The notes beneath the pieces were generated by a model. That model had not been told where the DNA came from, searched no databases, and saw only the letters and a list, made by a program, of their open reading frames with translations. A stretch of 35,768 bases of DNA, from positions 1-35,768 of the forward strand of contig JAJPHS010000035.1 in the NCBI GenBank assembly GCA_021325175.1, read 5' to 3'. The DNA is from Terriglobia bacterium (GTDB taxonomy: Bacteria; Acidobacteriota; Terriglobia; Bryobacterales; Bryobacteraceae). Made by a program: the position numbers and the translations under genes. Of this stretch, positions 10,155-18,683 are shown in pieces; positions within the stretch are counted from its first letter, which is position 1, and each line of letters opens with the position of its first letter.

Positions 10155-10996
10155 GCGGCGTGCGCAATGCCTGGCGGCTTGTGCCGCTGCTTGCCATCGC
10201 GCCCGTGGTGCTCGCTCAGGATGTCGAGGATCGCTCGAGCGAGCATCGATCCTACGCGGGCGTCCATGAGCTGGTGGTCGATCACGTTGCCGGATCGATT
10301 GAGGTGACCGCCGCGCTCGGCGGAGCGGTGGAAGTTGACGTCGAAAAAATCCTGAGGGCGTGGTCGGCGGACCGGCTGGCGTTGGCCAAGAAGGAAATTT
10401 CGCTCGCCGAGCGGCGCGAGGGAGGACTGCTCGAATTGATGGTTGACGGCCCGTTCCGCTGCCACTGTGGTGATCACTCGGTTCACAACGATGGAACCGA
10501 CCTTTATCGGTTCACCTACAACTTCAAGATCCGGGTCCCGCGCGACACGAAGCTCGATCTGCGCGCCGTCAATCGCTCCGAGATTCGCGTAACTGGAACC
10601 TCCGGCGATTTCCGGATTCGCAATGTAAACGGGGGAATCGAGATGAATGACATCGAAGGCTCGGGAAGTATTTCCACCGTGAACGGTCCGGTGAAGGTGA
10701 CGTTCGCAAAGAATCCGGCGGCGGCAACATCGTTTAAATCCGTGAATGGAACGCTCGACGTCGCGTTTCGTCCGGGGCTGAACGCGGACGTGAAATTCAG
10801 GACGATGCGCGGCGACATTTTTACGGATTTCCCGACTTCGGCCCTGCCGGTCGCGGCGGAGCAGCCGGAGCATCGCGGCAACATGATCGTCTGGCGAAGG
10901 AATCGGATGAGCGGAGTGAGGATCGGCGGCGGAGGACCGGAGTTGAGTTTTGAAACGCTGAATGGACAGGTTTTTGTACGAAACAGGGAGAAATGA
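10151..10996 (+). CDS. DUF4097 family exported beta-helical protein (first copy)
   Basis: The ATG at 10151 overlaps the anti-sigma stop as ATGA. The 281-residue protein begins with a signal peptide (WRLVPLLAIAPVVLA, then Gln-Asp). The body consists of short beta strands with repeated G/N-rich turns such as NVNGGIEMNDIEG and SVNGTLDVAF, the pattern of DUF4097 (putative adhesin) parallel beta-helix proteins. A CHCGDHSVH segment near residue 100 is cysteine- and histidine-rich and could bind metal. Function is not established for the family. Position behind a sigma/anti-sigma pair suggests an envelope-stress output or sensor. Confidence 0.8.
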   Translation: MSGVRNAWRLVPLLAIAPVVLAQDVEDRSSEHRSYAGVHELVVDHVAGSIEVTAALGGAVEVDVEKILRAWSADRLALAKKEISLAERREGGLLELMVDGPFRCHCGDHSVHNDGTDLYRFTYNFKIRVPRDTKLDLRAVNRSEIRVTGTSGDFRIRNVNGGIEMNDIEGSGSISTVNGPVKVTFAKNPAAATSFKSVNGTLDVAFRPGLNADVKFRTMRGDIFTDFPTSALPVAAEQPEHRGNMIVWRRNRMSGVRIGGGGPELSFETLNGQVFVRNREK

Positions 10997-10998
10997 GA

Positions 10999-11808
10999 AT
11001 GAGACTGAGGACATGGACAACCGCGCTGGTGCTGGTGGGGGCCGCATTCGCGCAGGATACGGGGGATCGCGTCACCGTGCCGTTCCGCGATCCTTCCAAG
11101 CCGAAGACGCTGGTCGTAAAGCTGATCAACGGCGGGATCACGGTTCGCGGTTACAACGGCAATGAGGTCATCATCGAATCCCAGGGAGGCGCCCCGAAGC
11201 GCACCGTCCGGACGCGCCAGGAGCCGCCGCCGGGAATGCACCGCCTGGGCTCGGATAACTCAGGCCTGGAGGTGACCGAGGACAACAACGTCATGACAGT
11301 GCAGGCCGGAATCATGCATTCGGTCAATCTGACCATCCAGGTTCCGGTGCAGACCTCGCTGCGGCTGACCACGATGAGCGGCGGCAAGATCGAGGTGGAG
11401 AACGTCTCGGGCGAAATCGAAGCCGAGAACATGAATGGCGCCGTAACGTTGACCAACGTATCCGGCTCGGTGGTGGCGAATTCGATGAACGGGCGAGTGA
11501 CGGTCTCGCTTGATCGGGTCACGCCCAACAAAACGATGAGCTTTTCGACGATGAACGGGGCGATCGACGTAACGCTCCCCTCCGATACCAAGGCCAATCT
11601 GCGAATGCGCACCGATAATGGCGAAATTTTCACGGATTTCGACGTGAAGCTGGACGGATCCCATCCGCCGCAGGTGGACGATCAGCGCAAGAACGGCGGC
11701 CGCTATCGGGTTCGCGTGGATAAGACGCTGTACGGATCGATCAACGGCGGCGGCCCGGAGATTCGATTCACGACCTACAACGGCAATATCACGATCCATA
11801 AGAAGTAG
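10999..11808 (+). CDS. DUF4097 family exported beta-helical protein (second copy)
   Basis: Two ATGs compete. The one at 10993 overlaps the previous stop as ATGA. The one at 10999 lies eight bases after AGGGAG (10985-10990) and is better spaced, so I choose it, giving 269 residues. The N-terminus is a signal peptide (WTTALVLVGAAFA, then Gln-Asp). The body has stacked repeats with the MSGGKIEVENVSGEIEAENM pattern, a right-handed beta-helix typical of DUF4097. It is paralogous to the preceding gene, sharing the final NGG-GPE-NG-I layout. This closes the sigma/anti-sigma operon, and a hairpin follows at the stop codon. Confidence 0.8.
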   Translation: MRLRTWTTALVLVGAAFAQDTGDRVTVPFRDPSKPKTLVVKLINGGITVRGYNGNEVIIESQGGAPKRTVRTRQEPPPGMHRLGSDNSGLEVTEDNNVMTVQAGIMHSVNLTIQVPVQTSLRLTTMSGGKIEVENVSGEIEAENMNGAVTLTNVSGSVVANSMNGRVTVSLDRVTPNKTMSFSTMNGAIDVTLPSDTKANLRMRTDNGEIFTDFDVKLDGSHPPQVDDQRKNGGRYRVRVDKTLYGSINGGGPEIRFTTYNGNITIHKK

Positions 11809-11823
11809 CCGGGATACCCGGCT
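11807..11823 (+). terminator. Hairpin at the end of the DUF4097 operon
   Basis: AGCCGGG-ATA-CCCGGCT is a perfect seven-base stem with a three-base loop, beginning inside the TAG stop codon. There is no T run after it, so it may be a transcript-stabilising or factor-dependent end rather than a classical intrinsic terminator. Confidence 0.4.
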
Positions 11824-11847
11824 GCCGACTCCTGTATTCTGGTTTCG

Positions 11848-13017
11848 ATGGCCCGCTTCCCAGGTGTAGATTATCTTCTGATCGATTCCCAATTTTCCGA
11901 GCAGGAACTAATGGTGCGGCAAATGACGCGCCAGTTCGTTGACGAGCGTGTTCAGCCCGTGATCCGCGACGCCTTCCGCGAAGGCCGCTTCCCGCGCGAG
12001 TTGATCCCGGAAATGGGCCGGCTCGGTTTCTTCGGCGCCAATCTGGAAGGCTACGGATGCGCGGGAATGAGCAACGTCGAATACGGATTGGTGATGCAGG
12101 AGCTGGAGCGCGGCGATTCCGGAATCCGCAGCTTTGCCAGCGTTCAGGGCGCGCTGGTGATGTATCCGATCTACACTTACGGGACCGAGGAGCAGAAACA
12201 GCGCTGGCTGCCCAGGCTGAAATCCGGCGAAGCGACCGGCTGTTTCGGCTTAACCGAGCCCGGTTTCGGATCGAATCCCGCGGGCATGCTGACGCGCGCG
12301 GCCAGGCAAGGCTCCTGCTGGGTGATCAACGGAGAAAAAACGTGGATCACCAACGGATCGATGGCCGACGTCGCCGTGGTCTGGGCCCGCGCCGAGGACG
12401 GCATCCGCGGCTTCCTGGTGGAGCGCGGAACCCCCGGCTTTACCGCGTCGGAGCTGCACGGAAAAATGTCGATGCGCGCTTCGGTCACCTCCAGCCTTTC
12501 CTTCCATGATTGCCGCGTTCCGGAAACGGCGCTGCTGCCGAATGGAAAAGGCCTGAAGGCGCCGCTCGCCTGCCTCAGCCAGGCGCGCTACGGGATCGGC
12601 TGGGGCGTCATTGGAGCGGCGATGGATTGCTATGAAACCGCGCGATCCTACAGCGTGCTGCGCAAGCAGTTCGATGATAAGCCAATCGCGTCTCACCAGC
12701 TCGTACAGGAAAAACTGGCGGACATGATTACGGAAATCACCAAGGCGCAGTTGCTCGCCTTGCACGTCGGACGGATGAAGGACGCGGGCAAGCTGGAGCC
12801 CGCGCACATTTCAATGCTCAAGCGGAACAACGTAAGAATGGCGCTGGAGTGCGCGCGTCTTTCCCGGGATCTGCTGGGCGGCAACGGCATCATGGACGAT
12901 TATCCGATCATGCGGCACCTCTGCAACCTGGAGACGGTGAAGACCTATGAAGGCACCGACCACATCCACACGCTGATCATCGGCGAGCGCGTAACGGGCA
13001 TCGCGGCGTACAAATAA
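11848..13017 (+). CDS. gcdH: Glutaryl-CoA dehydrogenase (acyl-CoA dehydrogenase family)
   Basis: The protein has 389 residues and should be a FAD-dependent cytoplasmic enzyme converting glutaryl-CoA to crotonyl-CoA in lysine, tryptophan or aromatic catabolism. FGLTEPGFGSNP and WITNGSMAD are FAD-contact motifs. The catalytic base is Glu368 in TYEGTDHIH, equivalent to Glu370 of human GCDH. Arg94-Ser95 in DSGIRS match the residues that bind the glutaryl carboxylate in human GCDH, which separates it from ordinary acyl-CoA dehydrogenases. Whether it decarboxylates cannot be told for certain from sequence. No other pathway gene is next to it. Confidence 0.9.
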   Translation: MARFPGVDYLLIDSQFSEQELMVRQMTRQFVDERVQPVIRDAFREGRFPRELIPEMGRLGFFGANLEGYGCAGMSNVEYGLVMQELERGDSGIRSFASVQGALVMYPIYTYGTEEQKQRWLPRLKSGEATGCFGLTEPGFGSNPAGMLTRAARQGSCWVINGEKTWITNGSMADVAVVWARAEDGIRGFLVERGTPGFTASELHGKMSMRASVTSSLSFHDCRVPETALLPNGKGLKAPLACLSQARYGIGWGVIGAAMDCYETARSYSVLRKQFDDKPIASHQLVQEKLADMITEITKAQLLALHVGRMKDAGKLEPAHISMLKRNNVRMALECARLSRDLLGGNGIMDDYPIMRHLCNLETVKTYEGTDHIHTLIIGERVTGIAAYK

Positions 13018-13048
13018 GGCGTGGTAGGATGAAATAGAAATCCGCAGT

Positions 13049-13492
13049 ATGATCATTCTGATTACTACCATTCACGTCATTCTTTGCCTGTTTCTGATTG
13101 TTGTCGTGCTGCTGCAAAGCGGCAAGGCGGCGGATCTGGCGGGCGCCTTCGGCGGCATGGGATCGCAGACGGTTTTTGGACCGCGCGGTTCGGCGACGAT
13201 GTTATCTAAGGCCACCACCGTCGCGGCGGCGGCGTTTATGCTGACATCGCTGACGCTTTCGATTATGGCGACGCGCGCCGGGAAAGCGGCGCCGGGCCTG
13301 CTTGAAAAGGCCTCGCGTCCGGCGCCGGGGCAAGTGCAGAAGAGCGCAGCGCCGCAGGGACAAACGCCGGCGACAATCCCGCTTCAGGTGCAAAAGAGTG
13401 TGGATGGGAAGCCGGTCGGGACGGAGGAAGTTCAGGCGCCCGTGGTGAATCCGGAGCAGGGTAAACCCGCGCCGGCGCAGCAGAAAAAGTAG
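13049..13492 (+). CDS. secG: Preprotein translocase subunit SecG
   Basis: The protein has 147 residues. The SecG core, residues 1-75, has one membrane segment at about 2-20 ([16 protein letters not shown]), the conserved [14 protein letters not shown] cytoplasmic loop, and a second segment at about 50-72. It assists SecYEG-mediated export. A Pro/Ala/Gln-rich tail of roughly 70 residues extends beyond the core, as in several Acidobacteria. It sits five bases upstream of tRNA-Leu; a secG to tRNA-Leu neighbourhood is common in bacteria. The ribosome binding site is weak. Confidence 0.9.
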   Translation: MIILITTIHVILCLFLIVVVLLQSGKAADLAGAFGGMGSQTVFGPRGSATMLSKATTVAAAAFMLTSLTLSIMATRAGKAAPGLLEKASRPAPGQVQKSAAPQGQTPATIPLQVQKSVDGKPVGTEEVQAPVVNPEQGKPAPAQQKK

Positions 13493-13497
13493 CTTTT

Positions 13498-13582
13498 GCG
13501 GAGATGGCGGAATTGGCAGACGCACTAGCTTGAGGTGCTAGCGGGTAACACCGTGGGGGTTCAAGTCCCCCTCTCCGCACCA
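13498..13582 (+). tRNA. tRNA-Leu (anticodon GAG)
   Basis: The acceptor GCGGAGA at 13498-13504 pairs with TCTCCGC at 13572-13578. The discriminator is A13579 and the CCA at 13580-13582 is encoded. The anticodon stem CTAGC/GCTAG encloses the loop TTGAGGT with anticodon GAG at 13532-13534. A long variable arm (a class II tRNA feature) and the T loop TTCAAGT follow. It reads CUC and CUU. Confidence 0.95.
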
Positions 13583-13695
13583 AGTTTAAAACGTTCATCG
13601 GCTTCTACAGGATCCTATTCAGGTTGCCAGGCCCGTTTTGGACCTTATGTTTCTCCAGACCGCTGGATCGTACAACTAAGCTGTTCTAGTTTAGC

Positions 13696-16600
13696 CTAGA
13701 AGGTAAACCTTGTTTGCAGTTCCAGTCTGCGATTGTCCGCAGACTCTGAAAATCCAGTGCCACCCAGGACCCCGACTCCGTAGGGCTGGTTCGCCTGACC
13801 AAAGAGCGGCGAGGCAATGTTGCCGATGATCGGTCCGGGATTGTTGTGATTCAGAATGTTTCTGACCGCCATGGAGATTGAGAGTGTGTAGCGCCGACTA
13901 CCAGACGTGCTCGATTGACCTCCCCCGCTCGTCGAAAACGGTCCGGTGGTGACGCCTCTCGGAGCGCCACCTCCACCGCTGGAAGCCATCCTGCCTTCGC
14001 GCGATGGCCCAAAACTGAAGGTCCTTCCGACACGAAGGTTTAGCATGATGATTCCGGGTCCGCGTCCGTAATTCCTCGGAAGAATTTGTTCGCCAGCGGT
14101 GGGATTCGGACCGAGCAGACCATAGGTCGTTTGAATGACGCCGGGTTTATTGGGATCTGTGGCGATACCGGGCCTGCCGTTGAAGAGCGTGTCTCCATAA
14201 AGGTCGTGACCGACTGTGATGTCGAAGGGCTGGCCTGACATCAGCGTGAGCAGCGGACTGAATTGGAAGTTCCACTTCGTTTTGATTGATCCGCCGAATG
14301 AGAAGCGGTTGCGGATGTCTGTCAGCGCAGGGCCGTACTCTCCGGCCATGCTGTAAGGATTCGCCGGGAAGGTGTTTAAGCCGTCCGTGTTGCTCATCGC
14401 GTAGTTGCGGACGTAGGAGCCGAACAAGGAAATATTCGCGCTGACTTTCGAGTTCACGTTGACGATCAACTGGTTTTGGTTGTAAAGCCCGGAAGACTCC
14501 ATCAGGAAAATCGGTCCAGTTCGATCATAAGGAAACACCCCACTCCCGGGAACCTGAGGATTGAACGTGCCCGGGAGAGGAGCATTGATGTCTTGGGAGC
14601 GGAGAAGATGAAGCCCGTGCGAGTTCGTGTACGTCACAGCGAGCGTTGTGTTAGCAGGGAGTTGCCGCTCGATGCCTACGGCAGATTGCATCAAGTAGGG
14701 AGCGCGCAGCCCGGAACTGACTTCCTGGATAATGCTCGCCGATGGCACTGCGCCGAGAGCCGGGAGTTCGGAGGTGGATGGCACATTCGGGAAGAAATCA
14801 GGGTCGGTTATGACATACTGCTGCTGTGCTATTCCGTTATAGTGCAGGGCTGTAATCGTGTTGGCCAGAGCGAACCGGTCGTAGAACGTGCCGAAGCCCG
14901 CCCGGAGTACGGTTTTGGGATGTGCATTGGCCCCGCCCCCGGCTGGCGCCCAGGCTAACCCGATGCGGGGAGCAAAATCGCTCCAGTTATGGATGTTCGT
15001 TTGCGTCTCGTACCGCAGTCCAAGGCTTAAGGTGAAGTTGGGCCGCACATGCCAGTCATCGCCAGCAAATGCTCCCAGATCGAATTGGCCTGCAAAAACG
15101 GAGGGAATCCCGGTGGAGATGCTAAATTGCGAGGCCCCGCCGCCGAGGGCCCGAATCTGAGCCGCGGGCAACCCCATGTTCCGGAATAGGAGCGTCCGCT
15201 GGTAGCTTTCAATCGAGCTAATGTTCACCAGCACAGGCTGGCCGCTAGCATCCAATACAGGTTGATAGTTGCTGCTCAGTTCTGGCGCCAGCCCGCCGCC
15301 GAAGGTGAAGGTGCCGGCAAAGTTCTGGCGCGCGACGTTCGCGTCTGTCGCGCCGCGCAGTCTTGCGCCGAACCGCCACGAATGTCGCCCATGAGCGATC
15401 GATGTATAGTTGTGAAGTTCGTAAGTATTTTGGATGTCTGAGGAATTGCCGATGACCGCGCCTCCTCCGACGAAAGAGCCGAGGACCTGAATTGCCGGAC
15501 CGGGCGTGTTGGGCGTCATCTCGTTGTCGACGCGAAAATCCTGAAATCTCGTTTCGTTGATAGCTGCCTCGCCCATCACCATGGTCTCGGTCGCCTGGAG
15601 CAATTGGCTCCGCGTTCCGATGTCGTAGCCCTGCGATACGAGATTGAAGCTCCCGATTCCGGCGTCGGCGATATCGGCGCGCGTGTAGGTGTAGCGAACC
15701 GTCAGCGTGTTCTTAGGATTCAATTGGTAATCGATGCGCGGCGTTACGATGATCCGCCGCTGCGGCACCCGAAAAACCTGCGTATACGGATCGATGATGG
15801 CGAAAGTTCGCGGATCGAGAGTGGATCCGTTGATGATCGCGCCGTTGTCGATCGAATGCCGCTGGAAGTCGAAAGTGAATGAGGCGCGCTTGCTGAGCGG
15901 ACCGGTGAGATTGGCGCCAGCCTCCCCCAATAGGAAGGGCGCCTTTTCGGCCGCATACGGGTTTCGAGAGTTCCAGAAATCGTCCCCGAAGTTGTAAAAG
16001 GCCGTGCCGTGGAACTTATCCGTGCCGGGCTTGGTGAAAATCTCGATCCGGCCGTAGCCGAGCGTGTCGTACTCGGGCGAGAAAGGATTGGCATTGATGC
16101 GAATCTCGCGGATGGATTCCTTGGGTGGCAGCTCGCCCGCCGTAAAGCCGTCAACAAAAAGCTGCCCGCCGTTCGGCCCTGCTGAGGGTCCGGCGAGGGC
16201 CTGCAAATCGGCGGCAAGATCATCCGGGTCGTCGGATAGGGCCTGGAGATCGTCGCCTCGGAGCACGAGAGCCCCCGCGTTGTTCGCGGGGTCCGTGCTC
16301 ACAGTCGGTCCGCCATTTTCTTGGACCGTAACCTGTTCGGACTTGGATGCGACCTGAAGCTGAAGATTCAGCGCCTGGGTCCCCGCCCGCAGGGAGATCC
16401 AACGCGGCTGCGGCAGCTTGAGGTCAGGCGCAATCGCGTCGACGGAATAATCGCCGGGCGGCAGATTGGTGAAACGATAGGTCCCATCTTCGCCCGCTAC
16501 GACGGTCCGGGCAGGCCCACTGGAGCCCTTAACTGAAACCTGCGCCTTGGGAATCACCGCGCCGCTCTGGTCCGTGACGATTCCCTGCAAGGTAGCTGTC

Positions 16601-16722
16601 TGGGCGCTCAAGCACCAGACGGAGGATACAGCGCAAAATATAAACTTCAGGCTCAGTCGATACCGCACTCCATGAAGTATAGAAAGGCAATCTGAGGATT
16701 GTGTGAGGCTCAGATCGCCCAT
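13696..16722 (-). CDS. Oar-like TonB-dependent outer-membrane receptor with carboxypeptidase-regulatory N-domain
   Basis: The protein has up to 1008 residues. A signal peptide lies near 25-40 (SLKFIFCAVSSVWCLSA), followed by a carboxypeptidase-regulatory-like/SpaA-type beta domain at about 42-125 with the ATLQGIVTDQSGAVIPKAQV signature. A plug-like domain with LRGDDLQAL and a large outer-membrane barrel follow, ending in a C-terminal RFTF typical of beta-barrel assembly signals. Acidobacteria carry many of these; they are thought to import large or sugary substrates, but the ligand is unknown. The ATG at 16722 leaves a long pre-signal; a start near 16668 (GTG) is possible. A truncated copy of its N-terminus lies directly upstream. 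Confidence 0.8.
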   Translation of the reverse strand: MGDLSLTQSSDCLSILHGVRYRLSLKFIFCAVSSVWCLSAQTATLQGIVTDQSGAVIPKAQVSVKGSSGPARTVVAGEDGTYRFTNLPPGDYSVDAIAPDLKLPQPRWISLRAGTQALNLQLQVASKSEQVTVQENGGPTVSTDPANNAGALVLRGDDLQALSDDPDDLAADLQALAGPSAGPNGGQLFVDGFTAGELPPKESIREIRINANPFSPEYDTLGYGRIEIFTKPGTDKFHGTAFYNFGDDFWNSRNPYAAEKAPFLLGEAGANLTGPLSKRASFTFDFQRHSIDNGAIINGSTLDPRTFAIIDPYTQVFRVPQRRIIVTPRIDYQLNPKNTLTVRYTYTRADIADAGIGSFNLVSQGYDIGTRSQLLQATETMVMGEAAINETRFQDFRVDNEMTPNTPGPAIQVLGSFVGGGAVIGNSSDIQNTYELHNYTSIAHGRHSWRFGARLRGATDANVARQNFAGTFTFGGGLAPELSSNYQPVLDASGQPVLVNISSIESYQRTLLFRNMGLPAAQIRALGGGASQFSISTGIPSVFAGQFDLGAFAGDDWHVRPNFTLSLGLRYETQTNIHNWSDFAPRIGLAWAPAGGGANAHPKTVLRAGFGTFYDRFALANTITALHYNGIAQQQYVITDPDFFPNVPSTSELPALGAVPSASIIQEVSSGLRAPYLMQSAVGIERQLPANTTLAVTYTNSHGLHLLRSQDINAPLPGTFNPQVPGSGVFPYDRTGPIFLMESSGLYNQNQLIVNVNSKVSANISLFGSYVRNYAMSNTDGLNTFPANPYSMAGEYGPALTDIRNRFSFGGSIKTKWNFQFSPLLTLMSGQPFDITVGHDLYGDTLFNGRPGIATDPNKPGVIQTTYGLLGPNPTAGEQILPRNYGRGPGIIMLNLRVGRTFSFGPSREGRMASSGGGGAPRGVTTGPFSTSGGGQSSTSGSRRYTLSISMAVRNILNHNNPGPIIGNIASPLFGQANQPYGVGVLGGTGFSESADNRRLELQTRFTF

Positions 16723-16941
16723 TTTGCCTCACTTGGAGTCGTAGACGAGGATCTCAGCCTTGCTCGCCCCGATGCGGCACTGCGGGGTGGCAGATTGGTG
16801 AACAGATAGGCCCCATCTTCGCCAGCGGCGACTGTTCGCGCCAGCCCACTGGAGCCCTTGACTGAAACTTGGGCCTTGGGAATGACCGCGCCGGTTTGGT
16901 CCGTAACGACGCCCCGCAGCGTGGCGGTCTGCGCCCCCAGG
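16460..16941 (-). repeat. Imperfect direct repeat: TonB-receptor N-domain present twice
   Basis: The stretch 16460-16612 inside the receptor gene and the stretch 16789-16941 upstream of it are highly similar at the DNA level and in the same orientation. Both begin GGCAGATTGGTGAA and both encode the GIVTDQ/GVVTDQ carboxypeptidase-regulatory segment. They diverge sharply outside, which fits a partial duplication or a second receptor gene reduced to its first ~65 codons. Confidence 0.75.
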
Positions 16942-16982
16942 TACCCGACGCAGAATAACAGGGCGAAAATGAACTTCACATT
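16785..16982 (-). pseudogene. Truncated N-terminus of a second Oar-like TonB receptor
   Basis: From a GTG near 16979 the frame encodes VKFIFALLFCVGYLGAQ, a signal peptide, and the regulatory domain start TATLRGVVTDQTGAVIPKAQ, then runs to FTNLPP. After about residue 65 the similarity stops and the frame ends at 16710 in unrelated sequence. It lacks the plug and barrel, so it cannot form a receptor. The sequence just upstream is a transposase fragment in the same frame. Confidence 0.7.
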
Positions 16983-17036
16983 TGCTCGGGCGGCGCACTC
17001 CCACGAAGTATGAAGTATACGATGAATGAAGGTTGA

Positions 17037-17165
17037 CGCGCCCAGCCGCGATTCGTCCAGCAACCCTCCCAGCCGACCTACTTGAAAGCGTCCCCGCCAT
17101 TTGCAAACCGTAGCCCTGGTGATATGTAATTTCTTACCCACAGCACCGTTGCTCAATCCCTCGGC
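17037..17165 (-). mobile_element. IS630-type transposase helix-turn-helix remnant
   Basis: In the same frame as the receptor remnant, about 43 residues read as an IS630-like N-terminal helix-turn-helix: EGLSNGAVGKKLHITRATV, then CKWRGRF and GLLDESRLGA. The DDE catalytic domain and terminal repeats are absent. This looks like the leftover end of an old insertion that also marks a recombination joint. Confidence 0.55.
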
Positions 17166-17206
17166 ACATCCAACACAATACGGGCACGCATCGCGATGGC
17201 CTGCCA

Positions 17207-17524
17207 TCATCGGATCGAGCAATATAATCCACTTATAGCCCCTGGAGCTACTCCCATAAAGCCAACAACTGGACCTGCAATAACCGGACTGCCTTGATTG
17301 CCCGAAGCCTGGATTCCAAGACCTCCATTCTGTTGGAGGGTCACTCCGATCGAGGGGCCTGGCATTATTGAAATGGGCCGAAAGTGTTGCGTGGAAACAC
17401 CAAGCTGCGGCGGTCGCGGGTGCATCTTCCGCGCGGGCGGAGTAGAGGTAAGTTGACCCGGCAGCAGGTGCGCCAGGGTGATGGTCGCGAGGGCTAGCAG
17501 TAAGAGAATCGGGAGGCGGCGCAT
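17207..17524 (-). CDS. Small putative exported protein of unknown function
   Basis: The ATG at 17524 has AAGGA eight bases upstream, a strong ribosome binding site. The 105-residue product starts with MRRLPILLLLALATITLA, a clear signal peptide. The rest is Pro/Gly-rich with low complexity (HPRPPQLG, NGGLGIQASGNQG, VVGFMGVAPGA) and shows no domain I recognise. It lies between two gene fragments, so it may itself be a shortened gene. Its start is 12 bases after the stop of a beta-propeller fragment on the same strand, as if they once formed one operon. Confidence 0.4.
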   Translation of the reverse strand: MRRLPILLLLALATITLAHLLPGQLTSTPPARKMHPRPPQLGVSTQHFRPISIMPGPSIGVTLQQNGGLGIQASGNQGSPVIAGPVVGFMGVAPGAISGLYCSIR

Positions 17525-17535
17525 GTCTGGGTCCT

Positions 17536-17631
17536 TTACACGGCCAGGGTGACGGCGATTCGCTTCGGGTCCAGCCGCCACATATTTCCAAGTTGCGGAT
17601 TGGAGAGCCAGACCGAGCCGTCACCTGTTAT
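17536..17631 (-). pseudogene. Beta-propeller (YncE/NHL-like) C-terminal fragment
   Basis: About 30 codons read GAIITGDGSVWLSN followed by NMWRLDPKRIAV and a stop. The GDGSVWLSN and RLDPK pattern is the blade motif of YncE or quinoprotein-like propellers. The frame has a stop directly upstream, so only the end of the gene is left. Confidence 0.4.
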
Positions 17632-17654
17632 GATGGCTCCGCCTGCGTTTCAAT

Positions 17655-17726
17655 TTAGTCGATCAGCGGATCGCCGTCGCCGCGGAACCTCGTACGCTGG
17701 CTGTGGGCAATGGCGCGGTGTGGGTC
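17655..17726 (+). pseudogene. Beta-propeller blade fragment, opposite strand
   Basis: The plus-strand frame reads LVDQRIAVAAEPRTLAVGNG then AVWV, another typical propeller blade. It begins just after a stop and loses similarity at 17727, exactly where the minus-strand PepSY remnant begins. This is a fragment, probably of a gene related to the neighbouring minus-strand propeller piece. Confidence 0.4.
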
Positions 17727-17968
17727 CGGCGCGCAGAGTAACGGCGACCGGCTTGCCGCGTCCTTGCGCGAGCACATTGGCGATCACGGTTTCCATCGGC
17801 AGCCGCGGAACGCCCGGAGCCGGAGGCGCCACTCGGAAATCGCCGTCTGCCCATTCCGTAATCTGCCGCTTATATGCCAGCACGACTCCAGTGACCGCCA
17901 TGATCAGGATGACAGCGCCGGCAGCACACCCCGGCAGTCAGGTAAACCCAAAACAGAGCTTTTCGCAT
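17727..17968 (-). pseudogene. PepSY-associated membrane protein, frameshifted and truncated
   Basis: From the ATG at 17968 the first 14 codons read MRKALFWVYLTAGV. An extra T at 17926 then shifts the frame. Reading on in the next frame gives AAGAVILIMAVTGVVLAYKR, a membrane helix, and then ITEWADGDFRV and VAVTLRAG, the N-terminus of a PepSY TM protein. Similarity ends at about 17727. PepSY membrane proteins often sit next to siderophore receptors and are thought to help release or reduce iron. The start is 15 bases after the hydroxylase stop, so this was the third gene of that operon. Confidence 0.65.
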
Positions 17969-17983
17969 GTTTCGTCCGCCGGA

Positions 17984-18664
17984 TTACACATCCGCCCATC
18001 GCCGCAACAGATTGTGATAGACCCCCGTAAGCTGCACCGAGACCGGATGGTCCGCGCGCTCGCTATTGATCCGCTGGATCGCCACGTCAAGGTCGAACAG
18101 CAGCGTCCGCTGGCCGTCATCGCGAATCATGCTTTGGATCCAGAAAAACGATGCGATCCGCGCGCCCCGCGTCACCGGCCGCACATGATGCAGGCTGGTA
18201 GCCGGGTAAAGAATCATGTGGCCGGCAGGCAGCTTGACTTGGTGCGTTCCGTAGGTATCTTCGACCACCAGTTCGCCGCCATCGTATTCCTCTGGTCCGG
18301 TGAAGAAGAGCGTGGCCGAAAGATCCGTCCGGATGCGGTGGGTAGTGCCGGTGACCTGCCGGATCGCATTGTCGACATGGGTGCCGAACAGTTGGCCCCC
18401 CTGATACCGGTTAAAGAGCGGGGGAAACACGCGCGCGGGCAGCGCCGCGGAGATGAACAGCGGATTCTGTTCCAGCGCGGCGAGGACCACAGCGCCCACT
18501 TCGCGCGCCGCGGGCGATCCCTCCGGGAGTTGCATATTGTTCTTGGCGCGAACCGATTGGTGGCCGGCCGTCACGCGGCCGTCCACCCATTCGGCATTCT
18601 CGAAAATCTGCCGCGCGCGCAAAACCTGTTCGGCCGTAAGTACGTCGGGAATGGCTAAAAGCAT
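17984..18664 (-). CDS. piuC: PiuC/YbiX-type Fe(II)/2-oxoglutarate-dependent PKHD hydroxylase
   Basis: The protein has 226 residues, the normal family length. Iron ligands are His96 and Asp98 in GTHVDNA and a histidine at 159 or 160 in [11 protein letters not shown]; Arg169 would bind 2-oxoglutarate. [16 protein letters not shown] is the family signature. These hydroxylases are typically induced by iron limitation and encoded with catecholate siderophore receptors, as here; their substrate is not settled. GAGGA lies nine bases before the ATG. The gene follows the receptor by 19 bases, so they are cotranscribed. Confidence 0.9.
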   Translation of the reverse strand: MLLAIPDVLTAEQVLRARQIFENAEWVDGRVTAGHQSVRAKNNMQLPEGSPAAREVGAVVLAALEQNPLFISAALPARVFPPLFNRYQGGQLFGTHVDNAIRQVTGTTHRIRTDLSATLFFTGPEEYDGGELVVEDTYGTHQVKLPAGHMILYPATSLHHVRPVTRGARIASFFWIQSMIRDDGQRTLLFDLDVAIQRINSERADHPVSVQLTGVYHNLLRRWADV

Positions 18665-18683
18665 CTCTTTTTGTCCTCGCGAT

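Noticed and set aside
16460..16941. Recent tandem duplication of the receptor
   Set aside because: The copies differ at many positions and the similarity covers only about 150 bases, so it is an old remnant or a separate paralogue.
17549..18658. Plus-strand open frame of 369 codons
   Set aside because: Mostly antisense to the PiuC hydroxylase; the only meaningful plus-strand segment in the area is the short propeller piece at 17655-17726, which is in another frame.
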